Below are positions 1 to 10,129 of a stretch of 64,000 nucleotides of DNA, piece by piece. Position numbers and translations under genes: made by a program. The notes beneath the pieces are model-generated. The model was not told the origin of the DNA. It searched no databases and saw only the letters and a list, made by a program, of their open reading frames with translations. This DNA is from Tubiluchus corallicola (taxonomy: Eukaryota > Priapulida > Priapulimorpha > Priapulimorphida > Tubiluchidae): contig JAQGDQ010000062.1 in assembly GCA_030141605.1 (NCBI GenBank), positions 67,501 to 131,500 of the forward strand, written 5' to 3'. Position 1 is the first letter of the stretch, and every line of letters starts with the position of its first letter.

Positions 1-510
1 TGATTAATTTGTTGCAATTTACTTTACTGTTTTACTGTGCATTGTGAGATTTGTGACTTTGGGTCTTGTGTACTGGTACTTTTGCCACATTCGCTATTGC
101 ATACAGCTAGTCGGAGTTACACGTTTTGATGTGCCTGCCCCCTTGCATGTTTTTCCTGCTCATATGTAGGTATTCTTTCATCTGAGCTATTGGAGTCAAT
201 CCTTATTTATTACAAACTTTTTCTCCATGGTCTCCAATCATTTCGATCACTGACCACAGTGAGATGCAAATTTCAACTTGACCATCTAGAATTTATAACG
301 TAACATATCATGAGACAACGTAATGATAATCTTAACGTGTTGTGACTGAAAATCAATAGCTATATGGATAAATGAATTTTAATTAAGACATAAATTATGA
401 CTATGTTACAGCATAACAAATTACAAAATAGCTTAACAAGTGACAGCAAGTTTATGAATGTACTCTGCACAGTAATGTACATATAATTTTTGTTCTCTTT
501 GTATGTACAG

Positions 511-3500
511 GTACTTCTCCTAGTGGAGCTCATACAGAACCGTGGACGTTTGTGGTCGTATCAGAGAGCGAATATAAAAAGTCTCTTAGGCAAATCATTG
601 AAGAAGAAGAATACCTTAATTATAGGTGCTTATTTCTATTAGTAGACATATTTTAAGTTTACTGTTGAGTATTGAATATTTGTAACAATGCGGGAATAGT
701 GTCTTTGAATTGCAGTTTATTTTGGTAGTTGCTGTTTATGATGTTTTTTGCTGAACTGAACTATATAGATGATCGATCTTTGTTTTTCTCATTAGAAGAA
801 ATGTTTTTTGATAATTATTAGTTTTGAAGAAATTTGGAATTTAATTTCCATCAGAGTCATTATGCTGATTCATGACAATATATGTTCACAGTATTTGACA
901 CACGATACACGAACAACTTCTGTTCAAATTCTGAATGGAACGAAATTTTAGGCATTTACAATAATGCAAGAATGAAGGAAAGAAAAATTTGAAAAAATAG
1001 CGGTAATAGCGGCAACAAACATATTATGACTATTTTGGTAAATTAAAATTAGAATATTTTTCTGCCGACATTGCTAACTGGAAGATGCCATGATTGGATG
1101 GTAAATACAAAAGAACGCGTAGCTAACGGAATCATGTGGTGCCATCCTACTGTCAAACAGATCGCAAGGTGGATGCACACAGGACATGATATTTAAGAGG
1201 CATTTTAATAAAAACAGCTAACTCTTAAATAAATATTGATGCAATAATTGTAAGGAGAAAATCGTCAAATTATTCAGATGATTTATTGCACATGTCATTC
1301 AGCTAAACTTGTACATGTGAAATCAATTGAATTAATCCTCTGGTTTTATAGTAACTAAAATGATTAAAAACATCACAACTTTATTAAAAACTTTTACATT
1401 AAGAGGTTAAAAGTTAAAATCGTACCAAACGTTTCGACTAGCTGCTGCTGTCATCATCAGTAGTAAATTTACAAACATACTACCAGTTTATATAGGCGGA
1501 GCCTATTATTCACTAATTCAGTAGTTAACAGAAGCCAAACAGGTAATGAATAAACAGACTACTAACGAAATTGATACAGCAGCTTAAACACTAATTGTGT
1601 GTTTACAAAAGCCAAATAGGTAAACAGACTTTTACCAAATAGGTAAAAGAAATTGATACAGTAACAAACTGTAATTTTAGAATGACTAAAATGGGAAGAA
1701 AATGTCTTAAAGTCTCACAGGCATTAGTGGCATTTCTTACAGGAGCTTTTGTTGGTCTTGCTAGTAGTTCAGCTATATAACAATGCTAAAATTGCCATAC
1801 AGAACAATCAGGTAAAACGTTCGTTAAACTTAGCAGTCTGTCAGGTTTTAGCTTGAGAGGTCACAACCACTTGTGTAGGCTAATAAATTGTTCTAACCAC
1901 TTTGACGCTCGAGGACATTTTATTTCTACTGCAGTACGGCAAGTCTCAAGAATGCACACGCATTTCAATTTTTTTTCAAATTCACTGTATCATTTTTAAG
2001 AAATTCCATTGATGAAAAAATTCAACCTAGTATTTTTTTTACTGTAGCCATAGGTTTCTGGAGTAAAACTTGTTGACTGAGGTTAATAGTCCATTATTGT
2101 TTTCTGAATAGGTCGTCCTAGTGTGGAATTTGTGATTTAATTAAATCAAATTAACTGCAAAAATACCTATTTATGTCGTGATTTTTAAAATTTGATGAAC
2201 TTTGTGACTGTTCTTATTAGATAGTTGTTTATTGTGGGATCTGTACCGGCAAGTTTTTGTGATAATCAGGAATTCAAAGTGTGGTGCATGATTCTTCTTT
2301 GTTATCATTATAATGCTTGATGGGCTCGTTTTTCTTGTATTTAGTTGGTGACCTAGTGAGCGCATTGTGTTTTGTTGAAATCATTGCTAGAATTATCCGT
2401 GTCTCTCTTTATTAGGCTGCTAGCTGATTAGTTAATAAGCTTTGTTTTGTTTTAGTAAACGCATGGGAAAAAAATGGACATCGGATCTGAAACCAATCGG
2501 AACTAGTTGGGAGAAACCTTATCTAGAGAATGCTCCATATATTATTGTGATCTTCAAGCAGACGTACGGTTTTTGGTCGGATGGCAGCAGGAGAACTCAT
2601 TACTACAATGAAATCAGCACGTCAATTGCCTGTGGTCTTCTGCTATGTGCAATACATGTATGAAGAGTTTGGTCTCTGTAGCTAACTATTAACACAAAAT
2701 GAATCGTAAATAGCAGTTCATTCAGTGAAATTTTATTTCTTGCATTCCCAATTAAAGATGTAAAATGAAAGGTACACTGTGAATACTTTATTCATCATTA
2801 CTTTAGGCTCATTATCAATCCAAATGATCCAATTATCTATGTATGGCATGGTCCGCAATTCAGCAAAACTATAGTGGTTTGACAGAGCAGAACTACAGAA
2901 AGCCAACTAAGTTAGTAGCTTATGGTGTATTTAATAGGGTACCAAGTGAAATTTACTTAAATTTCTTTCATAATTACATACTGCTCTTTATAGTGAAATA
3001 AAAGTATGAAATTACGATACAGTATCAACTCCTGAGGTATGCTGCCCTTTGCACAAGATAAGTAAACTTCGCGTAAAGAAATACTTTTCATGCATTGTTA
3101 TGTGCAAATTTTTAAACCAGATTTTTGACTTTCACCGTTTGAGCCAAGTTGCGCTCGTCTGATACGTAATCACCATTTTTGGAAAGGCAGAATTGGAGGT
3201 CATTTGACATAACTGTTTGGATTAATTTTGAGACAGGGAGGTAGTGAGACAGCTTCTAAAGTTTTTTTAAAGGACTGTTACAATTTTTTAATGCCTATAG
3301 TGTAACTGTGACTGAAGCCGATTTCATTGTTTTAATCTATGACCTCAGTTCTATATCTGAAGCTGAGATAGTGGCGTTACATCGACCACGGCAATTTTAA
3401 TCAAATTTTAACAGTGTACCGATTTGTATCTGTCGGTAAACCACGTGATTAAGCAGAGGCACAATTTATTCGTCCGTTTTTGTATTAGACTTCGACGTGT

Positions 3501-5314
3501 AACACTTTTCGACCGTCGGAATCGAAATGTCGCAATAAGTATCACAATAAGTTGTTAGTGATATAATTGAACTCGGTTTATTTGCAAACGGCATACGATC
3601 TCTGTAACATTTATTGTTGCGGCAGAGAGATTGCGAATTGTGAATCGTGAATAAATGATTCATATAAATTAATTCATTTCATTATAAGAACTATCACTTT
3701 CAATTTGTGTGTTTAATATAACGTTGTGTCTAACAAGAGAGCAACCATAGGTAGTGATTCTCTATCTCGTCTATACGCTGAGCTGGCCCTGATCATATTT
3801 CATGCAAGCATTTGAATATTCAAGTTATTGAATAATGTGCCAAGTACAACCTGCATTTGAGTACATATTGCATTTATAATTATCTGAATGTGCTGTCAGA
3901 GGCCTTTTGTAGTTGCCGCTTATATTGACACTGCTAATTGTACTTTACTTTTATTGAGATGGTCTATGGAGATCATTTACGTAGACATTTTTAGGCATGA
4001 ATTACTTTTGCGAGGAATTTTCAGAAAACCACCGTACAGACATTAATCAGATCAAATTTATCTACGTTGCACTAGGGCATGGATCTGAGTTCAGACCAAA
4101 AATGGTAAATAGTGTAAGTCCATTTGTTGTCAGCTCACATACGGTGCTACACACTTTTTAAGGGGCAAAATCTTAAAGAATTTACTGGGAATCATGTCCT
4201 GGTATTGACAATAAGTTTGTGAACTGAGTTCATGAAACATTAGAAATTATGATTTGCTTTTGGTGCGTCTCGGAGTCCCTAGGAATATGCTAGGATATTA
4301 GGACAGAGGTTATAGGTTTTTTAAATTTTCCAAGCAGAATTTCTAAAATTTTCATGTATTTTAAAATTTAGTAGTAAAACAGTTATTTAAAGAACGCATA
4401 TAACACAATTGAATTATGGTTTTTCATAACTTCAGGATCAGTAAGTGTCACAGATCAATCTCCAATTTAAAATTAGTGTATATTAGACTCAGGTTGTACT
4501 AATGTTGTATTAAAACTTCAAAGTTCTAATTGTATAGACACACAAAAATGATACTAAATTAGGAAGCCTGAAAAAAAATTCACATCCACTGTTTTCTTTA
4601 GATACGATAATTGCAAAGAAAATAATGTTGATGCATCCAAGTTTAAAAACTATTTTGACTGCCACAAAAACATTTTATTGGTAGCCTGCTTAAATGCAGA
4701 AATAAAGAACTGGCGTGTTGTTTATCACAAAATTGAATGATTGCATTGTTTTGTAATAAGGTTTATGAGACTTAAACTTTAACTATACAATATGTATGAA
4801 TATGATTGCTTGTTTATTTCTCAATAGATGTTTACTTTAAATTTGTGGTGCTTTATAGCAATATTCAAGGATGTTACATTGCTATATAATATACTATATA
4901 TGTTAGAATTAGGCAGGAGTTTAAAATACTGTACAAGGCATGATAACTATTTATTTGCTTTAAACTTAGAATATGTTTCTGATAAATACAGAAGCTTATT
5001 GTTTTGCACATGTCAGTATTATGTTGGTATTAAAAAAGTAAGTGTCACCAAGCTGTTGCAAGCCCAGTACAGTAAAAGATTATAAAAAACTATATTAGTT
5101 TAAAATACTTTCATTTTTTATCTGTTTGCAGAATGCCGGACTGGTTACCGTAACAACTACGCCATTGAATGCTGGTCCAGCAATACGCCGGTTGCTAGAC
5201 AGACCCGAGAATGAGAAAGTTTTGTTAGTCATGCCTGTTGGATATCCGGCAGAAGATGCTACGGTCCCTGAGCTATACCGCAAACCTCTTAATGACATAA
5301 TGATTTGTAGATAA
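511..5314 (+). CDS. IYD: Iodotyrosine deiodinase, 3' part (last three coding exons)
   Basis: Coding exons 511-625, 2456-2657 and 5132-5314 (stop TGT AGA TAA) join in frame across GT-AG introns, giving the C-terminal ~166 residues. The family is an FMN-dependent nitroreductase-fold enzyme that reductively removes iodide from mono- and di-iodotyrosine; in vertebrates it is membrane anchored. Visible landmarks are [10 protein letters not shown] (FMN-binding segment), an acidic [13 protein letters not shown] helix and YLENAP in the active-site lid, [26 protein letters not shown], and the C-terminal RKPLNDIM. The Glu, Tyr and Lys that contact the iodotyrosine zwitterion in mammals are kept (E and Y in EEEEYLNY, K in SWEKPYL). 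The N-terminal membrane anchor and the first FMN-binding arginines lie left of the window. A likely poly(A) signal ATTAAA is at 5552-5557. Both introns lack other genes; 626-2455 holds a retroelement-like stretch at 1380-1720. Confidence 0.93.
1380..1720 (-). repeat. Penelope-like / hammerhead-like repeat remnant in IYD intron
   Basis: Read on the minus strand, 1430-1460 carries CTGATGA, a short GAC...GTC stem with an 11-nt loop, then GAAAC. This resembles the hammerhead-type tails of Penelope-like retroelements. The adjoining 1515-1670 contains two related stretches (AGCCAAACAGGTAA and AGCCAAATAGGTAA, each followed by AACAGACT and AAATTGATACAG), i.e. an imperfect direct repeat. No reverse transcriptase or GIY-YIG ORF is present. 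The assignment to Penelope-like elements is inference from the motif alone. Confidence 0.35.
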
Positions 5315-5919
5315 AGGAATTACATGGATTTCTTAACATTTTTGATATAACTGAGATTTAAATTAGGTCGATTAAAAATTTTATGTTTGTACAGTCTTCA
5401 AAACATGAAATTGAGGTTTTCTGCAATCGGCTCCTTTTATCCTTGGATTATGGTAATACCATATTATTGTTATTTTAACGTATAAATATTTGTGTAATAC
5501 ATTGTACCTAGAAATATTGTCATCAAATGACGCTAAAAATTGTATATAAAAATTAAATCCATTTACTAATGTGGAATTGTTTTATTTTGAATTTAACATT
5601 TAAAAATTAATATAGTGTCAAACATCTTTATAGTGCCTACTTTGAGACTGCAAAACATTAGGCATTAAGGCAGAGTTTAGCATTGTAATAATGTGCATTA
5701 ATACAAATATGTCCTTGCAAATATTTTGTTTTGCCAAAAGTTTGGGTGTTAAGCAAGGTTGGCGTTGTAAAGGGGACCGTTATAAAATGAGGTCTGATTG
5801 CAATTTATTTGTTTTGATCCACACATTTATAATGCCCACTGTGCACAATTTATTACAACTGTATAGAGACCGCTGGCAAAAGACTATATAATGGCCACAT
5901 GACAGTCACCCCTAGGCTT

Positions 5920-6838
5920 CCTTTTTGGGGTTTGACTGACTATTTTAGCCTTAATTTACTGCTTTAATTTTAGTTGTTTTAATTTTGTCAACTGAAAAGC
6001 TCCTCGTGAATTAATATGTTCGATGTGTGTGATGCGAAATAAACTCACAGTTATTGTTACTTTGTTGCTGTAACAATTCATTAAGTCATTCATAACTAAT
6101 TTTACAATCAGCGATGCTCAGTTTTTAAAATAAAGGAAGCAATTATTGTTACTTTGTTACTGTAACCATTCATTAAAATCAGTCATTCATAACTAATTAC
6201 AGTCAGTGACTTTCAGCTTTTGAAGTGAAGGTAACCTCAAGCCTTTAAGAAAATTGAAATAAGTCAAAAGGTGTAACAAATTATGCATATAGTTATTTCA
6301 CTAGTATAATGCAAGGAAGACTGTTTTACTCAACTTTCAGACGCTGTTAAAAATTGTCATGACAGGGAGGGCACTCATTATTTAAGTTAGCAGAGCTCTA
6401 CAGAGTCCTTGCCTGCAAATAATAGTAAGACACCTGATGCTGCATGAAGCCACCCGATATATATGACAGACAATCAGTCCCAATGACAGACAGTCAGTCC
6501 AATGACAGAAAATGACCTATAACTCTGCAGTAATAATATCAATTCATTCACGACATGATTCAGATGAGTGATTGAGCAGCTAACCAAAAAGTAGTTTCAC
6601 TAGTAGGTTACCTTCATTTCAAAAACTGAGGGGCACTGTAATTAGTTATGAATGACTGATTTGAATGAATGGTTATACTGTTTTAACAAAGTAACAATAA
6701 TTGTGAGTTTATTTTACATCACACACATCGAATATACTAATACACAAGGAGCTTTTCAATCGACAGAATTGATACAACCCAAATTAAACAGTAAATAAGG
6801 CCTAAATAGTCAGTTAAACCCTAAAAAGAAGCCATGTA
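5920..6838. repeat. Inverted repeat with ~250-300 bp arms
   Basis: The arm at about 5920-6240 is repeated in reverse complement at about 6605-6838. Matching landmarks are GGGGTTTGACTGACTATTTT near 5925 against AAATAGTCAGTTAAACCC near 6806, and ATTGTTACTTTG against CAAAGTAACAAT. The arms are diverged (several differences per 50 bases) and separated by ~365 bp. No ORF is seen. It could be a foldback transposon or two copies of one dispersed repeat in opposite orientation. Confidence 0.6.
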
Positions 6839-7385
6839 AATGTATTTAAAGCAAAGAAGAAACAAAAAACTTACTACTTTTTTATTTTATTTTACCATAT
6901 TTTATCATCACAAAAAGGAGCTTGATGAATTTTATCTGTGAGCATAGATAATCCAACAGAATAATGTCAGCCTGCTGTTCTTGTAAATGCTTTCATGATT
7001 ATTCTTGCATTATCCTTCTTATTTCCATCATTTTAAAAACTGGGGTCACTGATTGTAGTTAGTTATAAATAGCTGATCTTAATGAATCGTTACAGAAACA
7101 AAGTAGCAATGATTGTGAGTTTATTTTACATCACACATATCGAATATATTAATCCACGAGGAGTTCTGCAATTGATAAAATTAAAACAACCCAAATTAAA
7201 GCAGTAAATTAAGGCCTGTATTTATTGCAAAGAAGAAAGAAAAAACATACTACTTTTTTGTTTTATTTTATCACCAGAAAAGGAAATTGACGACTTTTAT
7301 CTGAGAGCATAGATAATCCAACAGAATAATGTCAGCCTGCTGTTCTTGTAAACACATTCATGATTATTCTTGCATTATCCGTCTT
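6605..7385 (+). repeat. Imperfect tandem duplication, ~365-414 bp unit
   Basis: The block 6605-7024 (which includes the right arm of the inverted repeat) is followed by a second diverged copy at about 7025-7385. Shared pieces include CAACCCAAATTAAA, ATAATCCAACAGAATAATGT and GTCAGCCTGCTGTTCTTGTA. The second copy lacks about 49 bp around the AAATAGTCAG segment. No coding potential. Confidence 0.65.
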
Positions 7386-8931
7386 ATTACGCCTAGTGAA
7401 TCATTCGCTGTCATGAGCAATAAGAGATAGTGGATAAATGTCAAGATCAAATTTGTCGTGCAATTCATGTCATCCAAGTGATAATTACGTCACCAGAGGC
7501 TTATGAAAAAACGTACATCGGATTTTTGCGTAAGCATTGTTACCACAGAATGATTCCTTATGACAAGATTTGGAACAATTATTTTCCTTGTGAAAGAAAA
7601 AAGCGTTAGATGGCCAATGTGATCCTAACATAATTGACGTCAAGCATATTGGTTTATCGCTCCACCCCCGCTGCAACGTAAAAACGCTCGGCTGCATTCG
7701 GACAACAACTAAACTAAACTAAGCAACATGACAGTCACAACTAACGTCTAATCAGCAGATAGACTGGTTGCTCCTTTTCATAAACACAAATTTGCAGAGC
7801 AGCGGCTATTTTAACACGAAATTAACACTTCAAGCAGCCAAAAAGTGACTTCAATTTAAACAGAATGTAGAGACGAAGTTTCACAAGACTACAGCATACA
7901 GAGACATAAATATAATAAAGAAACTAAGCCAGTTACCCTTGATTTACAATAAATGAGCAACAAAAAATATTAAGTCTCTCTTGTCTTTAAACATACGAAC
8001 ATCAAGCCTGCAATGTATTTTTCTATATTAATTGATCATGTGCTCGTCTGCAAGATTTAAGTTTTTGTATTTTTCCGTTTGTTATGCTTCTCTGGCATAT
8101 GCGTCCCTTTGTTTTTCATTGCTGTGTTACTAGTGATGTCTTGTCTTCGGTACTGTAGGCCTACGCAATCTCTGTGCTTAAATAGCGATGGCTGTTATAA
8201 ATTATAAAATATTATAATGTTGAAACATTAGTGACTGTTCGTACATTTCCTTCTATCTAAAGATAGTACATTCACAGTGTCGTACTGAAATATATAGTCT
8301 TTTCAATTACTTTACTATGAGATTTGTTTGCTAGGTATATGTAGTTAGCATAAAAAACTCAATTCTCCGTGAAAGGAGTTTTCCCGTGAAAGGTTCAAGG
8401 TCACGATCACAGATAGTTGACCTAAACGTTTGAATGACATTTGCTCATGCAAGGTTTTGGGTCAAGGTCACACATCCACACACACACACACCCATACCCA
8501 CCAACCATGAACTGTTTTGCGTACGAAAAGTTTGGTTCAAGGTTTTATGATTAGATTAGGTTAGATGATTTATCTTCAAACTTGAGAAGGCTGTACACTA
8601 GTTCTTGTCTAGAACTCGAAGCCTTCACAGACATGAACGTGCAGTTCAAGGGTGAGGTGAAGTTCATATTTTCGACCCTTGACTGGAACTAACTTTGCTA
8701 TGCAGGGAAGGTCCTGATTCCTATATGCTCAGTGAATTAATCACCTATTTATTCCCAATCAGAATTTCGTAATTTGAATACCAACACTACTTTGTTTTCT
8801 ACTTCATTACAGGGCTATTATAACTTAATACATACACCTAAAATGTTGTTTACCGATGACACAGCAACGCAACTGCATTTCAGCAAGTCTTTTATACTTT
8901 GAGATTCGATTGGATAAGCCTTAAGCTTACT

Positions 8932-9218
8932 TGTTGAGGACTCCAAGCTCTGCGTGATTGTGCGTGTGGCGTTACAACTAAATCAACTAGAGATATTGAC
9001 GCAGGTTTGTCCTCGAATGGCTTCGTTGATGTTGACGTCTCTTGTGCGGTGTCACTGAAGTGCGCGTTGCTCCCCTTGCGGTTCTATTGAAGTGTAATTT
9101 GTCGGCAAGCAGAGCATCCGGTACTAACAGGAAATAATATTGTGTTGGTGATTACAATAAAGGACTGTCGTTCATCTAGTCCGTTATCTTCTGAACTCTT
9201 TAAATATTTTATGGAACA
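8932..9218 (+). mobile_element. Possible LTR-retrotransposon LTR (solo or truncated)
   Basis: The segment starts TGTTGAGGACTCC and ends GGAACA (TG...CA). It is locally GC-richer than its surroundings and holds AATAAA at 9156-9161 about 60 bp before its end. It is followed at once by TTTGGTGTTCTCGAGCGG, which looks like a tRNA primer-binding site. No gag or pol ORF follows and no second LTR was found, so it would be a truncated copy. The superfamily cannot be named. Confidence 0.35.
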
Positions 9219-9801
9219 TTTTTGGTGTTCTCGAGCGGCTGAAGGTAATGTTCGCTAAAAATTGTAAATACAAAAGAACTTTTAAATGGCACAAAAAGTT
9301 TTTTCTGAAAGTTTTTTGCGAACGAATTTTAACGACTAGACGTGGTTCATATTTGCACATTGAAATTCATGTATGCAGTAACGTTACTGGTGTGCATTTT
9401 ATTACTTTTTATTTCACATGGTTCACTGTATTTGGGAAAGAACTATTGACACTTGTAATTACGTTGTTTTTTGCGCACTAAATTGACCTGACAAAATCTC
9501 TCAGTTATGAGGCTAAAAACTTGTAAATATGCTACACATATGACGCATATTAAGAACAAATCGTCCTATTAAAAGTTTTCGTAACGGCTTCTTCCACAAA
9601 AAACTGTGAGTAGGATGGTTATACAGAATTTATCGGTGGAGGTTGCTTGGGAAAACCATACCGACGCTATTATTGTGGGTTTAATTGCACCAATAACAAT
9701 ATTCTTGCAGTTGAGAGTATAAATAATTAACTAATTATTGCGCATAATGTATGCAGGCTTTAAATTCAGACTGTGTTTGCGCTATAAAAAGAATAGAATT
9801 A

Positions 9802-9992
9802 TAGTTGAACCTCGTTATCACGCCCCCTCCCTTTAGAATGCCAATCCAGCTCAACGGCCACACGTTTACCACAACAAAATGTCTATACTTGCCTAGACAT
9901 GTATGTACTAACGTACTCGTTATAATGCCAAACTGGCCATTAAGCGAACTTTTTTGCTGTCCCAAAGCAGACGTTATAAAGAGGTTTGACTG
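9802..9992 (+). mobile_element. TA-flanked MITE, copy A of a three-copy pogo/mariner-type family
   Basis: Terminal inverted repeats pair AGTTGAACCTCGTTAT on the left with AGTCAAACCTCTTTATAA (reverse complement of the right end). The element is flanked by TA on both sides (9800-9801, 9993-9994). It is 191 bp long and non-coding. The same internal sequence (AACAAAATGTCTATA, GTCCCAAAGCAG-like) recurs at 46896-47088 and, reversed and shortened, at 50084-50168. Confidence 0.75.
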
Positions 9993-10058
9993 TAGTGCTA
10001 ACTCTATTGTAAGTAAACAAATAGTTGGGTGATGGGCCGGTTGGCTAGCATACAAAGA

Positions 10059-10129
10059 GGTTGTGTGGTCTAGTGTCATGCCGTTGGACTTGTAATCCAA
10101 AATCCTTGGTTCAAATCTAGGTTGAACCC
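10059..10129 (+). other. Degenerate tRNA-Thr(TGT)-like sequence (pseudogene or SINE head)
   Basis: A clean anticodon arm is visible: stem TTGGA / TCCAA around loop CTTGTAA, anticodon TGT (Thr). An A-box-like TGGTCTAGTG precedes it and a B-box-like GGTTCAAATC follows. The acceptor stem pairs only in its outer bases (GGTT with AACC) and the D stem pairs poorly, so a working tRNA is unlikely. A tRNA-derived SINE is the main alternative. Confidence 0.45.

Noticed and set aside
8390-8475. Two TCAAGGTCA sequences as nuclear-receptor (SF-1/ERR-type) half-sites
   Set aside because: Exact motif matches, but in repetitive intergenic DNA with no nearby gene start; too short to support a regulatory call.
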